Program-made: the position numbers and the translations under genes
NCBI GenBank assembly: GCA_035556715.1
Contig: DATMER010000121.1
Coordinates: forward strand, 17,561-81,560
DNA length: 64,000 nucleotides
Source of the DNA: DATMER01 sp035556715
Lineage (GTDB): Bacteria; Acidobacteriota; Thermoanaerobaculia; Multivoradales; UBA5704
Reading direction: 5' to 3'
Shown here: one piece after another, positions 58,054 to 64,000 of the stretch
How the letters are laid out: each line of letters begins with the position of its first letter
Position numbering within the stretch: the stretch's first letter is position 1
Notes under the pieces: generated by a model
The model's input: only the letters and a program-made list of their open reading frames with translations
Told to the model about the DNA's origin: nothing
Database searches by the model: none

Positions 58054-58613
58054 CCGGCCTGCGCTGCCCGGCTCGCGCCGGCGGGCTCACCCGCCTGCGA
58101 TCTGCCGGCCTCCACCGGTTGCGGCCTCTCTCTCTCCGGGCGGCTCGACTCGTGCTTGGATGACCCCGCCTCGCGGATCTCCATGTCGATGCTCCCCTTG
58201 AAGCGCGACCCGTCCTCCAGCACCACGCGCGGCGCCGTTATGTTGCCGCGGATCGCGCCGGCCTGGCGCAGGATCGCCTGCTCCTGGGCGAACACGTTGC
58301 CGTCCACCTCGCCCTCGATCGTGATGACCTTGCCGAAGATGTCGGCCTTCACCCGTCCGCTGGGTCCCACGGTCACGTTGTGCTGCTTGAGGTCCACCTT
58401 CCCATCGACGCGCCCCTCGATCACGAGGTCCTCGCCGCCGCTCAGGTCGCCCTTGATGATGATCGACGCACCGATGGTCGCGCGCTCCGAAGAACGCCGG
58501 GGCTCGGGCTGCGTGCTGCTGGTCGTCGTAGGGGTAGAGGACATGGGGCGGGGAGCGGCTGGCGCCGGCTCTGGATAGCTGTTGGGTTGGTCGTCGCTCT
58601 TCTTCCAGACCAT
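58050..58613 (-). CDS. Bactofilin
   Basis: The protein has 187 aa from MVWKKSDDQP at 58613, with AAGGAGG upstream. A disordered N-terminus precedes the beta-helix DUF583 core (about 50-150): ATIGASIIIKGDLSGGEDLV, IEGRVDGKVDLKQHNVTVG, VITIEGEVDGNVFAQEQAIL and RGNITAPRVVLEDGSRFKGS. The short C-terminal tail is charged. Bactofilins polymerise at the membrane and direct cell shape or the placement of envelope enzymes. It is coupled to a methyltransferase gene. Confidence 0.95.
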   Translation of the reverse strand: MVWKKSDDQPNSYPEPAPAAPRPMSSTPTTTSSTQPEPRRSSERATIGASIIIKGDLSGGEDLVIEGRVDGKVDLKQHNVTVGPSGRVKADIFGKVITIEGEVDGNVFAQEQAILRQAGAIRGNITAPRVVLEDGSRFKGSIDMEIREAGSSKHESSRPERERPQPVEAGRSQAGEPAGASRAAQAG

Positions 58614-58756
58614 GGGAGGACCTCCTTGAACTAGCGGCTGCACATTGGTGTGAGCAATAGCAGGGTAAGAGGCCGGGAAGGCGAAGTCAAGGATGAAATA
58701 GCAATTCGACGATGAATTGGCCCGAGGGGGGAGACTGACTTTAGAAAGAAAGGGAG

Positions 58757-58806
58757 AGGAGGCTCCCTCTCCCCCGGCACGGGAGAGAGGGCTGGGGTGA
58801 GGGGAA
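58757..58806. repeat. REP-like dispersed repeat
   Basis: GGCTCCCTCTCCCCCGGCAC then GGGAGAGAGGGCTGGGGTGA belongs to the same family as 25749 and 63666, ending near the stop of the OsmC gene. It lies in the 199-bp gap 58614-58812, which otherwise shows nothing. Confidence 0.7.
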
Positions 58807-58812
58807 ACGGGA

Positions 58813-59238
58813 TCAAACCAGCTTCGCGTTCAGCGTGATCTCGGTGCCCGCGAGCGCCCTGGAGACCGGGCAGCCCTCCTTGGCCTTGTTGGCGAAGTCC
58901 TGGAAGGTAGCGTCGTCGATCCCGGGCACCTCGGCCTCGGTGTCGAGCTCGATGCGGGTGATCGAAAAGCCCTCGCCCACCTTCTCGATGTGGACCTTGG
59001 CGCTGGTGGCGATGCGCTTGGGCGTGTGGCCGCCGCGGCCGAGCCCGCCGCTGAGCGCCATGGAGAAGCAGCCGGCGTGAGCGGCGCCGATCAGTTCCTC
59101 GGGGTTGGTTCCCCCCGCCTCCTCGAAGCGCGAGCCGAACGAGTAGCGGCCCTCGAACGCGCCGCTGCCCAGAGCGACCTTGCCGCTGCCTCCCTTGATA
59201 TCCCCTTCCCAGACCGCGTTGGCCTTGCGTACCGGCAT
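58813..59238 (-). CDS. OsmC/Ohr family peroxiredoxin
   Basis: The protein has 141 aa with AGGAGG before the ATG. GTNPEELIGAAHAGCFSMAL holds the first catalytic Cys. DFANKAKEGCPVSRALAG holds the second. These are thiol-dependent reductases of organic hydroperoxides, located in the cytoplasm. The gene stands alone, 18 nt from the CusF-like lipoprotein gene on the same strand. Confidence 0.93.
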   Translation of the reverse strand: MPVRKANAVWEGDIKGGSGKVALGSGAFEGRYSFGSRFEEAGGTNPEELIGAAHAGCFSMALSGGLGRGGHTPKRIATSAKVHIEKVGEGFSITRIELDTEAEVPGIDDATFQDFANKAKEGCPVSRALAGTEITLNAKLV

Positions 59239-59256
59239 GATTCCCTCCTCCTATTC

Positions 59257-59694
59257 TTAGTTATTCGGTTCTTTCTTCGGTGGCTTGGCGGCGCGGTAGA
59301 CGAGCTTCGTGTCGGGCGGGAGCTCGCGGAGCTCCACGATCTCCACTTGCCCGGTCTCGGCCTCCCAGTCGACGCGCAGCTTGAGCTCGACATAGTCCCC
59401 GGCCTGGATACCCTCGAGCGGGACCTTCTCGTCCACGAGGAACGACATGGTCATGGGGTCCATGCCCACCAGCTCGCCGCTGCGGTTGACGTAATCGTCG
59501 ATGGCCTCGTGGTTCAGGTAGAGGCCGGTGCCCGGGTTGTTCGGATCGGGGAGCTGGGTCACCTGTCCGCGGACGGTGTAGGTCCGTCCCGCGCCGGTAT
59601 CCTCCTTGCGCTCCTTGCCGGAGCAGCTCAGAAGGGTGGTCGCGGCCAGCAGGATCAGGAGGGTCCGACGGAAAGCTCTCTCACGCTCGCCCAT
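59257..59694 (-). CDS. Lipoprotein with CusF-like copper-binding domain
   Basis: The protein has 145 aa. A signal peptide ends in LLSC-S-G with lipidation Cys24. The domain carries TYTVRGQVTQLPDPNNPG, LYLNHEAIDDYVNRSGELVG and MDPMTMSFLVD, the CusF/SCO-type pattern with Met/His positions suited to Cu(I), then VPLEGIQAGDYVELKLRVDW. It probably handles copper in the periplasm. It is cotranscribed with OsmC. Confidence 0.82.
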   Translation of the reverse strand: MGERERAFRRTLLILLAATTLLSCSGKERKEDTGAGRTYTVRGQVTQLPDPNNPGTGLYLNHEAIDDYVNRSGELVGMDPMTMSFLVDEKVPLEGIQAGDYVELKLRVDWEAETGQVEIVELRELPPDTKLVYRAAKPPKKEPNN

Positions 59695-59775
59695 GACGGG
59701 GGCATCCTAGCATGGGCTCCCTCTCCCCCGAGGCCGCCATTTTGCATAGAGTTTCCCGGGAACGGAGGGAATCCT

Positions 59776-61467
59776 ATGATTGAGAGGGAGCTTATGGAGA
59801 GCCGTGCCACCCTGGGACCGGAGATGCGGCTGGGCCGGTACGAGACATCGGTCCTGGCGCGGCTGGAGCGTTGGCAGGCCGAGGGCTTCGGCCGCAGGCT
59901 GTGGGGCAAGGACCACACCGTCTGGTCGCCGCAGCCGGTCCGCGAGCTGACCGACCGCCTGGGCTGGCTCAAGCTGCCCGAGTCCATGCGGACCGAGGCC
60001 GAGGACCTCGCCCGCTTTGGCATGGAGGCCCGCTCCGGCGGCTTCCGCGACGCCGTCGTCCTCGGCATGGGGGGATCGAGCCTCGCTCCCGAGGTCTTCG
60101 CCCGCACCTTCGGCTTCAGCACCTCCGGGAACGGCTACCCGGCGCTCACCGTGCTGGACAGCACCCATCCCGCCGCGGTGCGGGCCGTGGCCGACCGGCT
60201 CGACCCCACGCGCACCCTGTTCGTGGTCTCCAGCAAGTCGGGCACGACCACCGAGACCCTCTCCCTGTTCCACGCCTTCTGGCAGTGGGCCGCCGAGTCC
60301 CTGGCCTCCACGATCGAGGCCGGCCGCCGCTTCGTGGCCATCACCGATCCCGGCACGCCGCTGGAGAAGCTGGCCCGGGAGCGCGGCTTCCGCGCCGTCT
60401 TCAACGCCCCGGAGGACGTGGGCGGCCGCTACAGCGCCCTCACCAACTTCGGCCTCGTGCCCGCGGCTCTCATCGGGGTAGACATCCGCGAGCTGCTGAC
60501 CCGGGGAAGGGTCATGGCCGAGGCCTGCACGGAGCCGGGCGCATCGAACCCCGGGCTGCACCTGGGCGCGGCCCTGGGCGAGCTTGCCCTCGCGGGTCGC
60601 GACAAGCTGACCTTCCTGGCCTCGCGGGGGATCGAGTCCTTCCCCGACTGGATCGAGCAGCTCGTGGCCGAGAGCACCGGCAAGACCGGCCGCGGCATCG
60701 TGCCCGTCGTGGGCGAGCGTCCGGCGGACCCGGGCCTTTACGGAAGCGACCGCTTCTTCGTGGGCCTGCTCCTGGGAGACGACCGTCCGCTAGAGCAGCG
60801 CCTCGCCGCGCTGGAAGCCGCCGGGCACCCGGTGGCGCGCTTCCGCCTGGCCGACCCCTTCGACCTCGGGCGCGAGATGTTCCGCTGGGAGATGGCCACG
60901 GCCGCGGCCGGCGCGGTCCTCGGGGTCAACCCCTTCGACCAGCCGGACGTGCAGCTCGCCAAGGAGCTGGCGACCCGAGCCATGAAGGAGCGCTCCTCGG
61001 GCGCTCCGCCCCCTCCTGCGGATGAGATCCGCGTTTCAGACGCCGGCCCCCTGGGCAGCGCCCTGGAGCACTGGCTGGCCGGAGCGGGCGCCGGGAGTTA
61101 CCTGGGTGTGCACGCCTATCTGCCGGCCACGTCCGAGACCACCGAAGCCCTGCACGAGATCCAGGCGCGGCTGCGCGACCGCACGCGCCTGGCCACGACG
61201 CTCGGTTACGGCCCGCGCTTCCTCCATTCCACCGGCCAGCTCCACAAGGGGGGGCCGGACACCGGCCGCTTCCTGCAGATCGTGGACGAGCCGCAGCACG
61301 ACCTGCCCGTGCCCGAGGCCGATTTCACCTTCGGCACCCTGATCCGCGCCCAGGCCGACGGCGACCGCAGCGCGCTGGAGCAGCGGGGGAGGAGGGTGAT
61401 GAGGGTGAACCTCGGGGGTGACATATCAGGAGGCCTCGCCCGGCTGCGGGAGGCGCTGGGGTCCTGA
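59776..61467 (+). CDS. pgi: Glucose-6-phosphate isomerase
   Basis: The protein has 563 aa from the ATG at 59776. SIS-type PGI blocks are GMGGSSLAPEVFARTFGF, VVSSKSGTTTETLSLFHAFW, TDPGTPLEKLARERGF, RYSALTNFGLVPAAL and FLHSTGQLHKGGPDTG. The first about 30 residues resemble the linker found when PGI is fused to transaldolase, but no transaldolase domain is present, so it is the stand-alone form. It interconverts glucose-6-P and fructose-6-P. The glucokinase gene follows after 1 nt. Confidence 0.93.
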   Translation: MIERELMESRATLGPEMRLGRYETSVLARLERWQAEGFGRRLWGKDHTVWSPQPVRELTDRLGWLKLPESMRTEAEDLARFGMEARSGGFRDAVVLGMGGSSLAPEVFARTFGFSTSGNGYPALTVLDSTHPAAVRAVADRLDPTRTLFVVSSKSGTTTETLSLFHAFWQWAAESLASTIEAGRRFVAITDPGTPLEKLARERGFRAVFNAPEDVGGRYSALTNFGLVPAALIGVDIRELLTRGRVMAEACTEPGASNPGLHLGAALGELALAGRDKLTFLASRGIESFPDWIEQLVAESTGKTGRGIVPVVGERPADPGLYGSDRFFVGLLLGDDRPLEQRLAALEAAGHPVARFRLADPFDLGREMFRWEMATAAAGAVLGVNPFDQPDVQLAKELATRAMKERSSGAPPPPADEIRVSDAGPLGSALEHWLAGAGAGSYLGVHAYLPATSETTEALHEIQARLRDRTRLATTLGYGPRFLHSTGQLHKGGPDTGRFLQIVDEPQHDLPVPEADFTFGTLIRAQADGDRSALEQRGRRVMRVNLGGDISGGLARLREALGS

Positions 61468-61468
61468 C

Positions 61469-62476
61469 ATGGCCGCCCGGGCCGTGGTCCTGGCCGGTGA
61501 CGTCGGCGGGACCAAGTGCAACCTCGGTCTGTTCGAAGTCTTCGGCGGCGTACCGCGCCCCCTGCGCAGCGCGCAGTACCCGAGCGCCGACTATCCCGGC
61601 CTGTATCCGATGATGGAGGAGTTCCTGGCGGGAGACGCCGGGGCGGTGCGGGCGGCCTGCATCGGGGTCGCCGGCCCGGTCCTGGAGAACCGCGTCGACA
61701 CCACGAACCTGGCGTGGACCCTGGACGGCGGCGCGCTCTCTCCCCTGATCGGGGGGCATGCCGTGGTCCTGATCAACGACCTGGTGGCCACAGCCGAGGG
61801 CATCTCGCTCCTGCTCGAAGACGAGCTGGCTACACTCCATCCCGGAGGCCCGGAAGCGGCGGGCTCGGGCAACCTGGCGCTGATCGCGGCGGGCACGGGC
61901 CTGGGCATGGCCCTGCTGCCGCGGATCGCCGGTGCCTGGGTGCCGGTCCCCTCGGAAGGGGGGCACATGGACTTTGCCCCGAGGAACGAGGACGAGGTCG
62001 GCCTCCTCTTCTATCTGAGGGATCTTCTGAAAGGCCGCGTCAGCGTCGAGCGTGTGGTCTCCGGGCCGGGCCTCTTCCATATCTACCAGTACCTTCGGGA
62101 CCGGGAAGGCCTGCCGGAAAACCCCCCGGTGAGGGAGTCGCTGGAGACTGAGGAAGACCCCTCCCGGATCATCGGCGAGGCGGCCCTGGCGGACGAGTGC
62201 GGCCTCTGCTCGCGGGCGGTGGGGATGTTCGTGGCCGCCTACGGCGCCGCGGCCGGCAACCTGGCCTTGGCAGGCACGGCCACGGGCGGTGTCTATCTGG
62301 GAGGAGGGATCGCCCCGAAGCTCCTCCCGCGCCTCCAGGACGGCGCCTTCCTAGACGCCTTCCTCGACAAGGGTCGCTTCCGCGCCTTTGTGGAGGCGGT
62401 GCCTGTCCGCGTGATCCTCAACGACCGTGCCGCGCTGCTCGGCGCGGCACGGCACGCCGCGGCGTTGTTGGCCTAA
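61469..62476 (+). CDS. glk: Glucokinase
   Basis: The protein has 335 aa. LAGDVGGTKCNLGLFEV is the ATP site (DxGGTK). AACIGVAGPVLENRV and INDLVATAEGISLL (Asp general base in ND) follow, with IAAGTGLGMALLPR and VPSEGGHMDFAPRNEDE matching E. coli Glk-type enzymes. LGGGIAPKLLPRLQDGAFLD is the adenosine motif. It phosphorylates glucose and feeds the neighbouring PGI, so the two form a short glycolytic entry operon. Confidence 0.95.
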   Translation: MAARAVVLAGDVGGTKCNLGLFEVFGGVPRPLRSAQYPSADYPGLYPMMEEFLAGDAGAVRAACIGVAGPVLENRVDTTNLAWTLDGGALSPLIGGHAVVLINDLVATAEGISLLLEDELATLHPGGPEAAGSGNLALIAAGTGLGMALLPRIAGAWVPVPSEGGHMDFAPRNEDEVGLLFYLRDLLKGRVSVERVVSGPGLFHIYQYLRDREGLPENPPVRESLETEEDPSRIIGEAALADECGLCSRAVGMFVAAYGAAAGNLALAGTATGGVYLGGGIAPKLLPRLQDGAFLDAFLDKGRFRAFVEAVPVRVILNDRAALLGAARHAAALLA

Positions 62477-62510
62477 GCACCTTGTCAAGCTCCGGTTGAC
62501 GGCGGCCTTT

Positions 62511-62582
62511 CCGGGGGAGGGAAGGGGGAGAGGTCCCCTGCGCGCCACCGAGGGAAAGACCCCTCCCCGACCCTCCCCTGCT
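62511..62582. repeat. Diverged REP-like repeat
   Basis: GGGGGAGGGAAGGGGGAGAG and, further on, CCCCTCCCCGACCCTCCCCT form a long imperfect hairpin, a diverged relative of the dispersed family. It fills the gap after glk. Confidence 0.5.
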
Positions 62583-62612
62583 TTGCAGATTGCGGTGGTG
62601 CCGGAGTAGGAG

Positions 62613-62828
62613 CTACTCGCGGCGGTCGAGCTCGTCGAGGAGCCGCAGCCCCTCTTCGCGTGAGCCCAGCGCGGCCCGAGCCCGGAATCGCGTCTCCGCG
62701 TCGAACTCGGTGAGGGCGACCGTCGACAGCTCATCGATGAGCTTGTTCATGCTGACGTGGCGCCGCTCCGCCAACTGGCGGAGCCGCTCGTGCTTCTCGT
62801 CGGACAGGCGGATGGTCAGGGTTGCCAT
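62613..62828 (-). CDS. RHH antitoxin-like protein
   Basis: The protein has 71 aa. MATLTIRLSDEKHERLRQLA and RHVSMNKLIDELSTVAL are the strand-helix-helix of a CopG-type RHH domain. The C-terminal half is a charged helix (EEGLRLLDELDRRE) that would wrap the toxin. It starts 2 nt after the PIN gene, so it is the second gene of the pair. Confidence 0.85.
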   Translation of the reverse strand: MATLTIRLSDEKHERLRQLAERRHVSMNKLIDELSTVALTEFDAETRFRARAALGSREEGLRLLDELDRRE

Positions 62829-62830
62829 GG

Positions 62831-63250
62831 TCAGATCTCCCGCAAGATTTCTTCCGGCAAAAGGATCCTCAGGCCGGGAAAGTGAAGCTCTGCCGACCTG
62901 AAGTCCCGCGTGTTCTTCGTAACGACCGCCGAAGCACTTCCGGCGACCGCCAGCTCGATCAGGTGATTGTCTCCCTCGTCTCTCAGATTTGGACGCCACC
63001 CATAGTAGATCGTCGTCCATCGACAGACGCTCAGAAATGCATTGAGCAACGCCTCCCGCTGCCCGGGGTTGAGCCGGCATTTGGCAAAGACAGCCTCCCG
63101 TCCCAACAGCGATTCGTACTCAGTGAACAGGGCTGCCCCCATCAAGGGCTGTAGCCGGCCTTCCAGGCAAGCGCGAAGCACAACTCGGCTGGCTCCCTTC
63201 GGTCCAAGGAGCGCGGACACGAAAACGTTGGTGTCCAGGACAATGATCAT
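62831..63250 (-). CDS. PIN-domain toxin
   Basis: The protein has 139 aa from MIIVLDTNVFVSALLG. The acidic residues of the PIN RNase site are Asp6 (LDTNV), Glu in LFTEYESLLG, and the pair in DEGDNHLIELAV. The domain is complete. The toxin gene precedes the antitoxin gene, the reverse of the usual order. It probably cuts RNA when not bound by the RHH partner. Confidence 0.88.
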   Translation of the reverse strand: MIIVLDTNVFVSALLGPKGASRVVLRACLEGRLQPLMGAALFTEYESLLGREAVFAKCRLNPGQREALLNAFLSVCRWTTIYYGWRPNLRDEGDNHLIELAVAGSASAVVTKNTRDFRSAELHFPGLRILLPEEILREI

Positions 63251-63420
63251 CCCGCAAGATGATAGCGTATATGCTGTCAGGTCGCTCTCCCGTCGGGAAG
63301 AGAACGTGTTTTCCCGGGTATGCCGCGTCCGCGGAGCCGGGTGGAGCGTCACCGGTACTGACCGGTGCCGACGCAGCACGCCGGAAGCCCTTCCTATGGG
63401 GGGAAGGGTGAGGGCCGATG

Positions 63421-63609
63421 CTCCGAATGCGGCCCGATGCGGAGCATCCGTCCCTCCAGCTCACCCTCCAGCCCCTGGATTTGCAGCAAAACCCCTGGGG
63501 CGAGACGCTCGCCCCGAAGTATTCGGAGCATATTCGAGAGGGGCAGGAGCTTCTGCGACCCCTTTCGGAGCATATCCGGACTCTTTTGCAGCATCTCAGG
63601 GCTGTTTGG
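63421..63609. repeat. 21-bp tandem array 4 (AGCAT units)
   Basis: Nine contiguous 21-bp units are visible. Several start with AGCAT or AGC, such as AGCATATTCGAGAGGGGCAG plus G and AGCATATCCGGACTCTTTTG plus C. The rest of the unit is loosely conserved. Confidence 0.75.
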
Positions 63610-63665
63610 AGAGCGGAGGGAGGGGGACAGGGGGCATACGCGCTAACTTTGCCGCGTGAGAGGGC

Positions 63666-63713
63666 GGGGGGCTCCCTCTCCCGCGTAGCGGGGGAGGGCT
63701 GGGGAGGGGGTCT
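63666..63713. repeat. REP-like dispersed hairpin repeat
   Basis: Nearly identical to the copy at 25749 (GGGGGCTCCCTCTCCCGCG, GCGGGGGAGGG, GGGGAGGGGG). It again lies between two 21-bp arrays of different sequence. Confidence 0.75.
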
Positions 63714-63729
63714 TCCTTGAGCCCGAGCC

Positions 63730-64000
63730 CCGCGGGCAGCATCCCTGGCGACTCGGGCAAGAACCCGAGGGCCTCGGGCAGCATCCTTAGCCCCTCGGGC
63801 AGGCGCCTGAGCGACTCGGGCAAGAACCCGAATGCTTCGGGCAGCATCCTTAACCCCTCGGGCAGGCGCCTGAGCGGTTCGGGCAAGAACCCGAATGCCT
63901 CGGGCAGACGTCCGAGAGCCTCGGGAGCGTGCCCGAGCGACTCGGGAAACCGCCCGAATGGCTCGGGATGGCACCCAAGGGCCGACGAACCCTGCCCCTC
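63730..64000. repeat. 21-bp tandem array 5 with 63-bp higher-order unit
   Basis: Thirteen 21-bp units run from 63730 to the window end. Three types alternate: CCTCGGGCAGCATCCTTAGC plus C; CCTCGGGCAGGCGCCTGAGC plus G; ACTCGGGCAAGAACCCGAAT plus G. The set A-B-C is repeated nearly identically at 63772-63834 and 63835-63897, giving a 63-bp higher-order period. The array runs out of the window. Confidence 0.88.

Noticed and set aside
63120..63974. Open frames with heptad repeats (LPEGLRM, LPESLRR) as a coiled-coil protein gene
   Set aside because: Any array of 21 bp is open in some frames and gives a heptad automatically. The frames also run through the REP repeat, have no RBS, and arrays elsewhere are intergenic. 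Not excluded for a gene starting beyond the window.
63421..64000. Reading the 21-bp arrays as a CRISPR
   Set aside because: There are no unique spacers between constant repeats, the period is 21 bp with degenerate units, and no cas gene is present in the window.

Overview
The window is GC-rich (roughly two-thirds G+C), densely coded chromosomal DNA. No rRNA is present, so placement rests on gene content: a eukaryote-like Ser/Thr kinase with PEGA-like repeats, a bactofilin, DUF4920 and DUF4412-like secreted proteins, a thermolysin-type protease with a BACON-like domain, M16 peptidases and an aryl-polyene-type pigment cluster. This mix suggests a Gram-negative bacterium, most likely Acidobacteriota (Thermoanaerobaculia-like). 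That is inference.

Layout. 1-3956: a SEDS (FtsW/RodA-like) giant protein and a partial membrane-anchored partner. 3957-8265: a recombinase region ending in a tRNA-Ala(CGC) gene, with a recombinase remnant, a gene tail, a catalytically degenerate tyrosine recombinase-like gene, a degenerate serine recombinase, a 58-aa coupled ORF and an intact large serine recombinase whose 3' end runs into the tRNA. 8314-21407: housekeeping and envelope genes (YihY, MBL beta-CASP hydrolase, DUF883, phosphoesterase, kinase, two M16 peptidases, beta-barrel protein, class V aminotransferase). 21601-25621: a 4.0-kb IS1-like transposon with 26/30 matching inverted ends, an 8-bp target duplication and passenger genes, inserted inside a 21-bp tandem array. 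26120-27613: secreted protein, VOC protein and Cys-rich protein. 27696-40854: a pigment or lipid cluster (AMP-ligase, ACP, two ketosynthases, glycosyltransferase, ketoreductase, MMPL exporter, acyltransferase, fused dehydratase, halogenase-like flavoenzyme, polysaccharide deacetylase, DUF2062-methyltransferase). 40892-62476: mixed metabolism, redox and envelope genes, ending in a pgi-glk pair. 62613-63250: an RHH/PIN toxin-antitoxin pair. 63251-64000: repeats.

The pigment cluster reads as one system. The ligase activates an aryl or acyl starter onto the ACP. The KS pair, ketoreductase and ApeI/ApeP-type dehydratase elongate a conjugated chain. The flavoenzyme may halogenate it, and the acyltransferase, glycosyltransferase and MMPL protein attach and export it.

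The most unusual feature is a set of degenerate tandem arrays with different unit sequences but the same 21-bp period, at three places (21.5 kb continuing at 25.6-26.0 kb, 46.9-47.2 kb, 63.4-64.0 kb). Two of the three are laid out as array, REP-like hairpin, array. Excising the transposon in silico restores the 21-bp register exactly.
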